7,357 bases of DNA, from contig CACZRJ010000207.1 of assembly GCA_902783535.1 (NCBI GenBank), positions 1 through 7,357 on the forward strand. The letters are read 5' to 3'. This DNA is from an uncultured Ruminococcus sp. (lineage in GTDB: Bacteria; Bacillota; Clostridia; Oscillospirales; CAG-382). Positions 1-5,621 of the stretch are shown piece by piece; the first letter of the stretch is position 1; each line of letters begins with the position of its first letter. Under the pieces are notes generated by a model. That model was not told where the DNA came from. It searched no databases and worked only from the letters and a program-made list of their open reading frames with translations. The translations under genes and the position numbers were made by a program.

Positions 1-210
1 AAAACCAAAGCGCGCAATACCGCTTACGATGCAAGAATACTGTCGATCCTTGATCAAAAAGCACTCAATCTGACAGACCTGTCCAAGAAAATGGGATACA
101 AAGGTATCACGCAAAAGCTGAAAAAGGCTGTTGAGGCGCTTTGCGTTACCGGGTTGATCGAAAAGATACCGTCTGAAGAGTACGGGGTGCTATTCCGCAA
201 AAAGTTGTGA
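1..210 (+). CDS. C-terminal fragment of a winged-helix protein (5' truncated)
   Basis: Frame 1 is open from the first base to a TGA at 208-210 and gives 69 residues, so the start lies outside the window. The visible part reads as a small winged helix-turn-helix: an N-terminal helix (DARILSILDQ), a second helix with the turn (LTDLSKKMGYKG), a recognition-type helix (ITQKLKKAVEALCVTG) and a wing (LIEKIPSEEYGVLFRKKL). Domains like this occur at the C-terminus of several bacterial ATPases, Fic proteins and transcription regulators, and the fragment cannot distinguish them. The fragment is about 45% G+C by hand count, clearly lower than its neighbours, which may mean a recently acquired gene. The reading frame is well supported; the fold is moderately supported; the function is unknown. 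Confidence 0.6.
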   Translation, partial: KTKARNTAYDARILSILDQKALNLTDLSKKMGYKGITQKLKKAVEALCVTGLIEKIPSEEYGVLFRKKL

Positions 211-304
211 ATGACTCATGACTGAAGTCAAAAGCTTCGTGGGGGCTCAGTTGCCTTCGCCCGGCACAGGGTGGACACTGGCTGGAAAAAATTTTTGCTT
301 TTTT

Positions 305-763
305 CTACTTTTCGGATCCGTTTTCCTTCTTCCCCGTCAGCGCACCGATCAAATTACCTACGAGATTTCCGGCCAGCGCCTCCGCGCTCTTCCCTTTCAG
401 CAGCTGCATGGCGTCCTTTTTCGTCTGCGCGTCGGCCTGCCGGTATGCCTCGACCAGTTTGCGTTCCGTAGCTGTGACCTTCATGGACGTCGTCGATGCC
501 CCTGCAGGCGGTCTGCTTCCGGAAGAAGACGAAGTTGAAGCGCTTTTCGCCGCGTCCAGCAGCGACTTCTGCGTCACCCCGGTCGCTTTCGCGATCTGCT
601 TCAGCTGCTCCGTCGTGAGTTCCTTTTCCCCGCGCTCCGCCTTTCCGAGGTCGGACGCCGAGCAGTCTTTCACTTTCCTCGCCAGTTGTTCCTGCGTATA
701 TCCCTTCTCAAGACGCGCGCTTTTGATCAGCGCGCCCACTTTTTTTCTCGCAGCAGCCGTCAT
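305..763 (-). CDS. XRE/Cro-family helix-turn-helix regulator
   Basis: A 152-residue protein. Residues 10-64 form a typical XRE DNA-binding domain: SARLEKGYTQEQLARKV is the first part of the helix-turn-helix, followed by SASDLGKAERGEKELTTEQLKQIAKATGV. A Ser/Gly/Pro linker (about 72-94) leads to a charged helix (about 97-123, ATERKLVEAYRQADAQTKKDAMQLL) and a glycine-rich hydrophobic end (ALAGNLVGNLIGALTG, 129-144) that may serve oligomerisation or sensing. The frame stays open upstream to 997, but the start at 763 is preferred: GAAGGAGAG lies just before it, and a sigma-A-like promoter at 822-794 would begin transcription about 24 bases upstream. It is divergent from the hydrolase and probably binds the shared intergenic region, controlling itself and perhaps the hydrolase. 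The ligand and target are unknown. Confidence 0.88.
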   Translation of the reverse strand: MTAAARKKVGALIKSARLEKGYTQEQLARKVKDCSASDLGKAERGEKELTTEQLKQIAKATGVTQKSLLDAAKSASTSSSSGSRPPAGASTTSMKVTATERKLVEAYRQADAQTKKDAMQLLKGKSAEALAGNLVGNLIGALTGKKENGSEK

Positions 764-793
764 TTTTTTCTCTCCTTCATTTTCCTTTTCTGC

Positions 794-822
794 ATTGTAC
801 CGTATTTCGCCGAAAATGTAAA
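794..822 (-). promoter_or_regulatory. Sigma-A-type promoter of the XRE regulator
   Basis: Read on the minus strand, TTTACA (822-817) and TACAAT (799-794) are separated by exactly 17 bases. Both boxes are one mismatch from the sigma-A consensus. Transcription should start near 787, giving a leader of about two dozen bases before the ATG at 763. The promoter excludes the longer open frame reaching 997 as the real protein. Confidence 0.8.
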
Positions 823-849
823 GATTCGGGCAAAAGAAAAGCGAAAAAA

Positions 850-859
850 GATTGCAATC
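850..859. promoter_or_regulatory. Palindrome overlapping a -35 box, candidate operator
   Basis: GATTGCAATC is a perfect 10-bp palindrome covering the -35 box of the hydrolase promoter, and it lies 28 bases from the -35 box of the divergent regulator promoter. XRE-type dimers bind short palindromes, so it could be the site where the neighbouring regulator represses the hydrolase. It is short, and a chance palindrome is possible. Confidence 0.3.
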
Positions 860-880
860 AGCGACAACTAATGGTAAAAT
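852..880 (+). promoter_or_regulatory. Sigma-A-type promoter of the hydrolase gene
   Basis: TTGCAA (852-857) and TAAAAT (875-880) are separated by 17 bases on the plus strand. Transcription would start near 887, about 50 bases before the chosen hydrolase start at 936. The possible in-frame ATG codons at 879 and 882 overlap or abut the -10 box, which argues against them. The -35 box lies inside a perfect 10-bp palindrome (850-859). Confidence 0.72.
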
Positions 881-935
881 GATGGAAAATCTCAGTGATG
901 CGATCCGCATCATTCCCCGGAAGGAATCCTCCCAT

Positions 936-1883
936 ATGTGCCTGATCTCGTATTTCAGCTTCAAAGCGGTCTTCGGCCGCAAGCATCCGCCGCTCACGTC
1001 TTCCCCGAACAGGAAGAAGACGGCGATTTCTTCTGCCGCCGATTATATGATGGGTCCGCATTATCAGGAATACCAGGACTATCTGAACGGACTCGGAAAG
1101 ATCGCCGACGAATACGCGTTTGAAAAACTGACGGTGCGTTCGGACGATGGGCTCCTGCTCGCCGGACACCTCTACCGGATCCCGGGGAACGCTTCGAACC
1201 GGACGGCGGTCCTCGTGCACGGCTACGGATCGAACGGACTGATCGCCTTCCACGCCGTCGGCCGCGAATTCATCCGGAGAGGATACAACATCTTTCTGAT
1301 CGACAACCGCGGCTGCGGAGAAAGCGAAGGCAACTGGACGGCGTTCGGGCAGCGCGAGAAGGACGATCTGATGGTCTGGATCCGCGAGCTTGTCCGCCTT
1401 TTCCCGGACGACAGGTTCGTTGTCCACGGAAATTCCCTCGGCGGGACGGCCGTGTGCATGGCTTCCTCCAACGTCTTCCCGGAACAGGTCAAGGCGCTTT
1501 CCGAAGACTGCGGATTCAATTCCACAGTCGAACAGCTGACGCACATCTGCGAAATGAACCACATTCCGAAATTCCTTGTGAAAACCATGGAACCATGGTT
1601 CAGGCACTACAATCATACAGGATATTCCGAGCATACGGCGCTGGAATCCGTTTCCGCCGCCACGCTTCCGATGTTTTTCGCGCACGGAAAAGAGGACAGA
1701 TACGTCCCCTGTGAAAACGCGGAAAAGCTATACGACGCATGCCCGACCGAAAAGGAGCTGATCATCCTCGACGGCCGCGCGCACGGACAGGCATGCATGT
1801 CGGAACAGACATATTACGACCCGCTGTTCGCGTTTCTGGACCGCTTCTGCGGTCCCGCGGAAGCGAACAGGATCGCGGGCTGA
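936..1883 (+). CDS. Alpha/beta hydrolase (serine hydrolase, S9/YfhR-like)
   Basis: With the start at 936 this is a 315-residue protein with a complete alpha/beta-hydrolase core. Visible in order are HGYGSNG (95-101, oxyanion region), DNRGCGESEG (123-132), the nucleophile elbow GNSLGG with Ser167, the acid loop HGKEDRYVP with Asp254, and GRAHGQA with His283. All three catalytic residues are present. The N-terminus (CLISYFSFKAVFGRKH) is only moderately hydrophobic and basic, so a weak membrane association is possible, but no clear signal peptide is seen. Relatives in Clostridia are annotated as alpha/beta hydrolases or prolyl-oligopeptidase-like; the substrate is not predictable. The frame opens at 852, but the promoter at 852-880 and a GGAAGGA at 919-925 support ATG 936. 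The gene is divergent from the XRE regulator and may be its target. Confidence 0.88.
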   Translation: MCLISYFSFKAVFGRKHPPLTSSPNRKKTAISSAADYMMGPHYQEYQDYLNGLGKIADEYAFEKLTVRSDDGLLLAGHLYRIPGNASNRTAVLVHGYGSNGLIAFHAVGREFIRRGYNIFLIDNRGCGESEGNWTAFGQREKDDLMVWIRELVRLFPDDRFVVHGNSLGGTAVCMASSNVFPEQVKALSEDCGFNSTVEQLTHICEMNHIPKFLVKTMEPWFRHYNHTGYSEHTALESVSAATLPMFFAHGKEDRYVPCENAEKLYDACPTEKELIILDGRAHGQACMSEQTYYDPLFAFLDRFCGPAEANRIAG

Positions 1884-1893
1884 CGAAAACGAC

Positions 1894-1914
1894 GGGACCC
1901 GCGCGGTCCCTTTT
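1894..1914 (+). terminator. Short intrinsic terminator after the hydrolase
   Basis: GGGACC (1894-1899) pairs with GGTCCC (1905-1910) around a 5-base loop and is followed by TTTT. The stem is GC-rich but short and the T run has only four bases, so termination may be partial. No convincing promoter is visible between here and the next start at 1949, so read-through could feed the downstream genes. Confidence 0.55.
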
Positions 1915-1948
1915 GTGCCGAACAGAACGAGAACGGAGGTATCCAACC

Positions 1949-3496
1949 ATGCGGAAACGAATCGGGCCCACCCTCCGGCGCGCCGCAAAAGCGGCCGCCC
2001 TGACGACCGCGCTGATCTGCCTGCTGGCCTGCTGCCTGCCGGCGAACGCTGCGAAGGAGGAAAGCGACATGTCGGGTGAACTGAACATGACCGTCGACGA
2101 ACTGAAAGAAATACTCCGGGCGGAGATCCGGTACATCGAGGAACTGCAGTACCCGAACGGCGCGATCCCGGACATGCGTCCGGCCGGCGTCGACGAGGGG
2201 CAGACGCTTCCCGTGGCGAACGGATTTGACCCGTCCGTATACAGGCACTGGTCGTCCGCCAGAATGATCCCGTATTTTTCCGACGCGGCGGTCCTGGGCG
2301 TCATCCGGGCCTGCGGCGTTCTCGGAAAGGACGATCCGCTGTACGAGACCGGAAAACAGATCTCCCGGAAATATCTGGAATGGTATATCTCCCATATGAA
2401 TACGGCCTCGTCCGATCTGAACGGGCTCGCCGGGACCGTATACGACTACCGGATCTACCTCAGCCCTGCCGGAGAGGTCGCGGAAGTGCGTCTGCACGAC
2501 GTGAACGCTTACAAATACGCGAACGAGAAAGACAATCCGAACGATTACGATTCCACCGATTCCTACGCCGCCGCCTTCCTTCAGCTGATGGAGGAATACG
2601 CTTCCCTGTTCGACGAAACCTATCTGCAGGACAAGGAGGAGACCGCGGACGCGCTGATCGGCGTGATCCGGGCGACATACCTGCCGAAGCTCGGTCTGAC
2701 CGGCGCGAAGCCGAACTACATGGTCTGCTATCTGATGGACAACTGTGAAGTCCGCGACGGGCTGATGTCGGCCAAACGGATCTACGAGTCCCTCGGGAAG
2801 CAGGACAAGGCCGACGAGGCGCGCAGACTCGCCGAGGACATCCGCAGGGCGGTCGCCGAAAAGATGTACGACGAAACCGCGGGACTCTACCGCTACGGTC
2901 TGTTCGACAACGGATCCCCCATAGAAAAGGCGGATCTTTCCAAATTCTATCCCCAGGGCGCGTGCCAGCTCTTCCCCGTTCTGTTCGGGCTCACGGACCC
3001 GGACGACGGGAAAGCGTCGTCCGTATATAAGAAATTCTGCGCGGAATTCTGCAGAGACGGGTCGAATATCAAGAACTGGTCGACCGGACGTCTGAAAGAC
3101 GACACCTACCCGTGGACCATCCTGCTCCGCGCGGTCGTACGCATGAAGGACTGGAAGACGGCCGGCGTATTCATCCGGACGATGAACCGGAATTACGTCG
3201 TGCCAAGACATCCCGCTCCCTACTACTGCGCCGAGGCGGGACATCTGATGACTGCGATCGCGGAGATCCTGCCCGCGCTGGAAAAAGATCAGGAAGGAAA
3301 AGACCCGGCCGGAAACGTTTCCGCGGAGATTTCGGCGCCGTCCGGAACGGCGACGGAGAGCGAAACGGAGGTCGCGCCTCCCGAAGAGCGGAATTCCAGC
3401 CCGGTCCCGTGGATCGTCGCGGGCGTCGCGGCGGCCGCGGCGGCCGGCGCGCTGATCGCCGTCCTTGCAATCAAAAAGAAGAAAAAAGCCGGCTAA
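1949..3496 (+). CDS. Exported, membrane-anchored six-hairpin glycosidase-like protein
   Basis: A 515-residue protein started by ATG 1949 with CGGAGGT eight bases upstream. Residues 1-34 form a Sec signal peptide: a basic start, a hydrophobic core and ANA before AKE. LLAC at 25-28 could be read as a lipobox, but the C-terminal anchor makes a lipoprotein less likely. Residues about 45-445 are all-helical with repeated amphipathic pairs typical of (alpha/alpha) barrels of the six-hairpin glycosidase superfamily. Candidate functional patches are HWSSARMIPYFSDA (100-113), YDSTDSYAA (200-208), KDDTYPWTILLRAV (383-396) and YYCAEAGHLMTAI (425-437). A Glu/Ser/Pro-rich linker (443-484) precedes a membrane helix (about 488-508) and a KKKKK tail. 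It probably acts on a carbohydrate outside the cell, but the family and catalytic residues are not certain. It lies upstream of, and in the same direction as, the VYAGP/radical SAM genes; a functional link is unproven. Confidence 0.8.
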   Translation: MRKRIGPTLRRAAKAAALTTALICLLACCLPANAAKEESDMSGELNMTVDELKEILRAEIRYIEELQYPNGAIPDMRPAGVDEGQTLPVANGFDPSVYRHWSSARMIPYFSDAAVLGVIRACGVLGKDDPLYETGKQISRKYLEWYISHMNTASSDLNGLAGTVYDYRIYLSPAGEVAEVRLHDVNAYKYANEKDNPNDYDSTDSYAAAFLQLMEEYASLFDETYLQDKEETADALIGVIRATYLPKLGLTGAKPNYMVCYLMDNCEVRDGLMSAKRIYESLGKQDKADEARRLAEDIRRAVAEKMYDETAGLYRYGLFDNGSPIEKADLSKFYPQGACQLFPVLFGLTDPDDGKASSVYKKFCAEFCRDGSNIKNWSTGRLKDDTYPWTILLRAVVRMKDWKTAGVFIRTMNRNYVVPRHPAPYYCAEAGHLMTAIAEILPALEKDQEGKDPAGNVSAEISAPSGTATESETEVAPPEERNSSPVPWIVAGVAAAAAAGALIAVLAIKKKKKAG

Positions 3497-3569
3497 GCCG
3501 GGAAAACCGGCTCGCCGTGAAAACCGGCCAGACCGGATACATGTCATCATTTGAACGGAGGACATCGCC

Positions 3570-4247
3570 ATGGCCTTTTACCCCAACAACAAAAAAGACG
3601 ATCCGGCGGAATTCGAAGACGTTTACGCCGGTCCTGGAATGATGGACGAGATCGACACGCCGGAAGGACCGGAACAGGAGCCTGAAGCGCCGATATCGCC
3701 GAAGAAGAGACCCGACCCCGACAGGGGGCCGATCAGGTGCGTCTACGCGGGTCCCGAATACTTCGCGAAAAGAAATCATCCCGAGGAGCCGGTTTTCGAA
3801 GCCGTCTACGCCGGCCCCGACATGATGGACGGAACCGAAAGCCCGGACGATCCGGATTCTCCGGAACCGGACGATACGCAGACGGAAGAAATTTGCGGCG
3901 AAGAAAGCGGACCGGAAGAGGAAAAGCGTCCGGAAACGGCCGGCGGCGAAACGCCGTACCCGAATCAGGACATGCGCGGCCCGGATCCGAACCAGTTCAT
4001 GACCGTCTACGCCGGCCCGCAATACTTTACGGACTACTCCCTCAACAGTCCCATAGGCGCCTTCGCGCCGCAGCCGATGACGCCGGAACCGAGAAAGACC
4101 TGCCCGCAGTGCGGGTATTCCGCGAAAGCGAAGGACAATTTCTGCACGAAATGCGGATTCCGGTTCCCGAAGGACTTCTGCCCGCAGTGCGGAGCGAAAC
4201 TGTTCGATGGCGCGAAATTCTGCACGGAATGCGGAGCGAAACTCTGA
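3570..4247 (+). CDS. VYAGP-repeat protein with double zinc ribbon, putative radical-SAM substrate
   Basis: A 225-residue protein; ATG 3570 has GGAGG eight bases upstream. There is no signal peptide or membrane helix. Residues 1-170 are acidic, proline-rich and probably disordered, with four VYAGP motifs at 18-22, 58-62, 79-83 and 146-150. Copies 1 and 3 read FE-x-VYAGP-x-MMD; copies 2 and 4 read VYAGP-x-YF. Residues 178-221 are two four-cysteine zinc ribbons: C178/C181 with C192/C195, and C204/C207 with C218/C221. Two further cysteines are C57, directly before the second VYAGP, and C109. I do not recognise a named family. The gene ends one base before the radical SAM enzyme, so a role as a multi-core substrate, with the ribbons as a docking or folding module, is the best inference. 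A zinc-binding scaffold unrelated to peptide modification is the main alternative. The open frame itself is secure. Confidence 0.82.
   Translation: MAFYPNNKKDDPAEFEDVYAGPGMMDEIDTPEGPEQEPEAPISPKKRPDPDRGPIRCVYAGPEYFAKRNHPEEPVFEAVYAGPDMMDGTESPDDPDSPEPDDTQTEEICGEESGPEEEKRPETAGGETPYPNQDMRGPDPNQFMTVYAGPQYFTDYSLNSPIGAFAPQPMTPEPRKTCPQCGYSAKAKDNFCTKCGFRFPKDFCPQCGAKLFDGAKFCTECGAKL
3612..4028 (+). repeat. Four dispersed VYAGP protein motifs
   Basis: The VYAGP codons lie at 3621-3635, 3741-3755, 3804-3818 and 4005-4019. They use different synonymous codons (for example GTT TAC GCC GGT CCT in copy 1 and GTC TAC GCG GGT CCC in copy 2), so the protein motif rather than the DNA is conserved. Starts are 40, 21 and 67 residues apart, with unrelated acidic spacers between. 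The alternating endings MM, YF, MM, YF suggest an old two-motif unit that was duplicated. Confidence 0.85.
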
Positions 4248-4248
4248 C

Positions 4249-5283
4249 ATGGCCGGCTTTCAGCTGAAAAGCGCCGTCTGGGAGATCACCCTCGCCTGCT
4301 GCTTCTCCTGCGCCTACTGCGGGTCCGGCGGCGGAAAAGCGAGAAAAGACGAACTCACGACGGACGAATGTCTCGACGTCGCGCGTCAGCTCGCGGACCT
4401 CGGGTGCAGACGCGTGTCCATGATCGGCGGCGAAGTTTTCATGCGGCCGGACTGGACGCGGATCGTCAGCGCGCTGACCGGACGGAAGGTCAAGGTCTGC
4501 GTCATCACGAACGGATTCGCCATGACGGAAAAGATCCTTTCGGATCTGAAAGCCTGCGGCGTCGAATCGGTCGCCGTCTCCGTCGACGGGCCTGAGGACG
4601 TGCACGACGCGTTCCGGCAGAAAGGAAGCTACGCGCGCGCGATGGAAGCGCTTCGGACGATCACCCGGAACGGGATCCCCGCGTCCGTCATCAGCGCGCT
4701 GCGCGCCGACAACGCCGTCCGGCTCGAAGAACTCTACCAAACCCTGAAGGAGATCCCGATCTTCGCGTGGCAGCTGCAGGCATGCTCGCCGATGGGAAAC
4801 GCGAAAAAGAACGGCGTCGACGTCCGCTTCGACGCGGGACAGGTCATACGGTTCGTGACGGATCATCTGAAAGACGCCCCGTTCATGCTCGGCATCGCCG
4901 ACAACATCGGCTACTATACCGAGGACGAGCCGGTCCTGCGCGGACGGCCGGGCGGGACATTCACCGGCTGCGGCGCCGGCATCACGTCGATCGGCATCGA
5001 CAGCGTCGGAAACGTCCGCGGGTGCGAATCCATGTACGACGACCGCTTCATTGAAGGAAACCTGCGCTCCCGGACCCTGAAGGACATCTGGGAAGACGAA
5101 AACAGTTTCGCGTACAACAGGCGCTTCCGGGTGGAAGACCTGAACGGACGGTGCAAAGACTGCCCCGTCGGCGGACTGTGCGCCGGCGGCTGCCGTTCCT
5201 ACAACTTTTTTACCAACAGCGGAAACCTGTACGAAAACCTGCTCTGCGCCCGGAAACGACAGGACGGGCAGGCAATACATTGA
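4249..5283 (+). CDS. Radical SAM/SPASM domain enzyme, putative peptide maturase
   Basis: A 344-residue enzyme. C17, C21 and C24 form the CxxxCxxC motif that binds the radical SAM 4Fe-4S cluster, and GGE (60-62) is the usual SAM amino-group contact. TNGF (87-90) and SVDGPEDVHDAFR (111-123) are typical of the radical SAM barrel. The C-terminal SPASM region has the expected seven cysteines, C241, C259, C302, C305, C311, C315 and C333, which would hold two auxiliary 4Fe-4S clusters. SPASM enzymes are mostly peptide or protein modifiers (thioether, C-C, ether or other links) or anaerobic sulfatase maturases. The N-terminus goes straight into the barrel, with no separate recognition domain. The start at 4249 lies one base after the preceding stop with GGAG at 4232-4235, so translational coupling is likely. 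An in-frame ATG at 4207 is possible. The likely substrate is the VYAGP protein just upstream; the reaction type cannot be told. Confidence 0.9.
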   Translation: MAGFQLKSAVWEITLACCFSCAYCGSGGGKARKDELTTDECLDVARQLADLGCRRVSMIGGEVFMRPDWTRIVSALTGRKVKVCVITNGFAMTEKILSDLKACGVESVAVSVDGPEDVHDAFRQKGSYARAMEALRTITRNGIPASVISALRADNAVRLEELYQTLKEIPIFAWQLQACSPMGNAKKNGVDVRFDAGQVIRFVTDHLKDAPFMLGIADNIGYYTEDEPVLRGRPGGTFTGCGAGITSIGIDSVGNVRGCESMYDDRFIEGNLRSRTLKDIWEDENSFAYNRRFRVEDLNGRCKDCPVGGLCAGGCRSYNFFTNSGNLYENLLCARKRQDGQAIH

Positions 5284-5302
5284 AAAAAGGAGAAAAGAAC
5301 AA

Positions 5303-5467
5303 ATGGAAAAGCAAACGATCACGATCACGATCACAACGTCCGGCGAAAAATGCGAGATGACCGACGAGGAGATCGTCTCCTGGTACAGGACGAACGTGGA
5401 GAAACTGTTCGAGCCGGCCTACGGAACGCCGGAGATCGACGTGAAACTCGAGCGTCAGGAACTCTGA
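5303..5467 (+). CDS. 54-residue small protein, partner of the radical SAM enzyme
   Basis: The frame from ATG 5303 to TGA 5465-5467 is preceded by AAGGAG at 5287-5292, ten bases upstream, and lies 19 bases after the radical SAM stop. The protein starts with a Thr/Ile beta-strand-like stretch (QTITITITTSG, 4-14), has a single Cys17, then a probable helix (TDEEIVSWYRTNVEKLFE, 20-37), and ends in a charged strand (PEIDVKLERQEL). Residues 36-45, FEPAYGTPEI, resemble FEAVYAGPDM of the upstream repeat protein. No known family is recognised. It may be a small accessory or recognition protein for the enzyme, or a second substrate. The ribosome binding site, the tight spacing and the terminator directly after it support it as a real gene. 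Confidence 0.72.
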   Translation: MEKQTITITITTSGEKCEMTDEEIVSWYRTNVEKLFEPAYGTPEIDVKLERQEL

Positions 5468-5477
5468 GACAAACACG

Positions 5478-5532
5478 AGAGGCTGTTTCCGGACCCGGCA
5501 TGATCTGCCGGGCGGACGACAGCCTCTTTTCT
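5478..5532 (+). terminator. Strong intrinsic terminator of the VYAGP/radical SAM operon
   Basis: AGAGGCTGT (5478-5486) pairs with ACAGCCTCT (5519-5527). Inside are a 4-bp helix (5488-5491 with 5513-5516) and a 7-bp helix CCCGGCA/TGCCGGG (5494-5500 with 5506-5512) around loop TGATC. A run of TTTT followed by CTGTTT comes after. The hairpin begins 11 bases after the small-protein stop. Confidence 0.85.
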
Positions 5533-5560
5533 GTTTGAAAAAACGCGGGATGCCCGAGGA

Positions 5561-5615
5561 AAAGAGGCTGTGCGGGCCCGCCTTTCAGGCGGGCTTTCGA
5601 CAGCCTCTTTTACAT
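5561..5615. terminator. Bidirectional terminator between converging gene groups
   Basis: AAAGAGGCTGT (5561-5571) pairs over 11 bp with ACAGCCTCTTT (5600-5610), enclosing a 7-bp helix GCCCGCC/GGCGGGC (5576-5582 with 5588-5594) around TTTCA. On the plus strand the T run continues with TACATTTTT; on the minus strand the stem ends in CTCTTTTCC. It lies just past the stop of the minus-strand surface protein at 5622, so it probably ends that transcript and backs up the plus-strand terminator at 5478-5532, whose outer arms are identical over 9 bp. Confidence 0.82.
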
Positions 5616-5621
5616 TTTTCC

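Noticed and set aside
211..304. Inverted repeats and A/T runs as a terminator between the partial gene and the XRE gene
   Set aside because: Only 4-5 bp stems were found and none is followed by a proper T run on either strand; I see nothing supportable here.
852..935. N-terminal extension of the hydrolase to 852 or 879
   Set aside because: The region is the hydrolase promoter, and no ribosome binding site precedes those codons.
764..997. N-terminal extension of the XRE regulator upstream to 997
   Set aside because: It would run through both promoters and into the hydrolase start; the strong ribosome binding site just before 763 and the promoter at 822-794 fix the shorter protein.
3496..3512. 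AGCCGG/CCGGCT hairpin after the glycosidase-like gene as a terminator
   Set aside because: The stem has 6 bp and no T run follows, so transcription probably continues into the VYAGP gene.
1814..3571. A 585-residue open frame on the minus strand opposite the glycosidase-like gene
   Set aside because: It is antisense to a gene with signal peptide, linker and membrane tail, is extremely rich in Arg, Gly and Val, has no recognisable domain, and is what GC-rich codon use produces on the opposite strand.
4042..5334. A 430-residue open frame on the minus strand opposite the radical SAM gene
   Set aside because: The plus strand carries all the radical SAM and SPASM cysteines in order; the antisense frame has no domain and no supporting ribosome binding site was seen.
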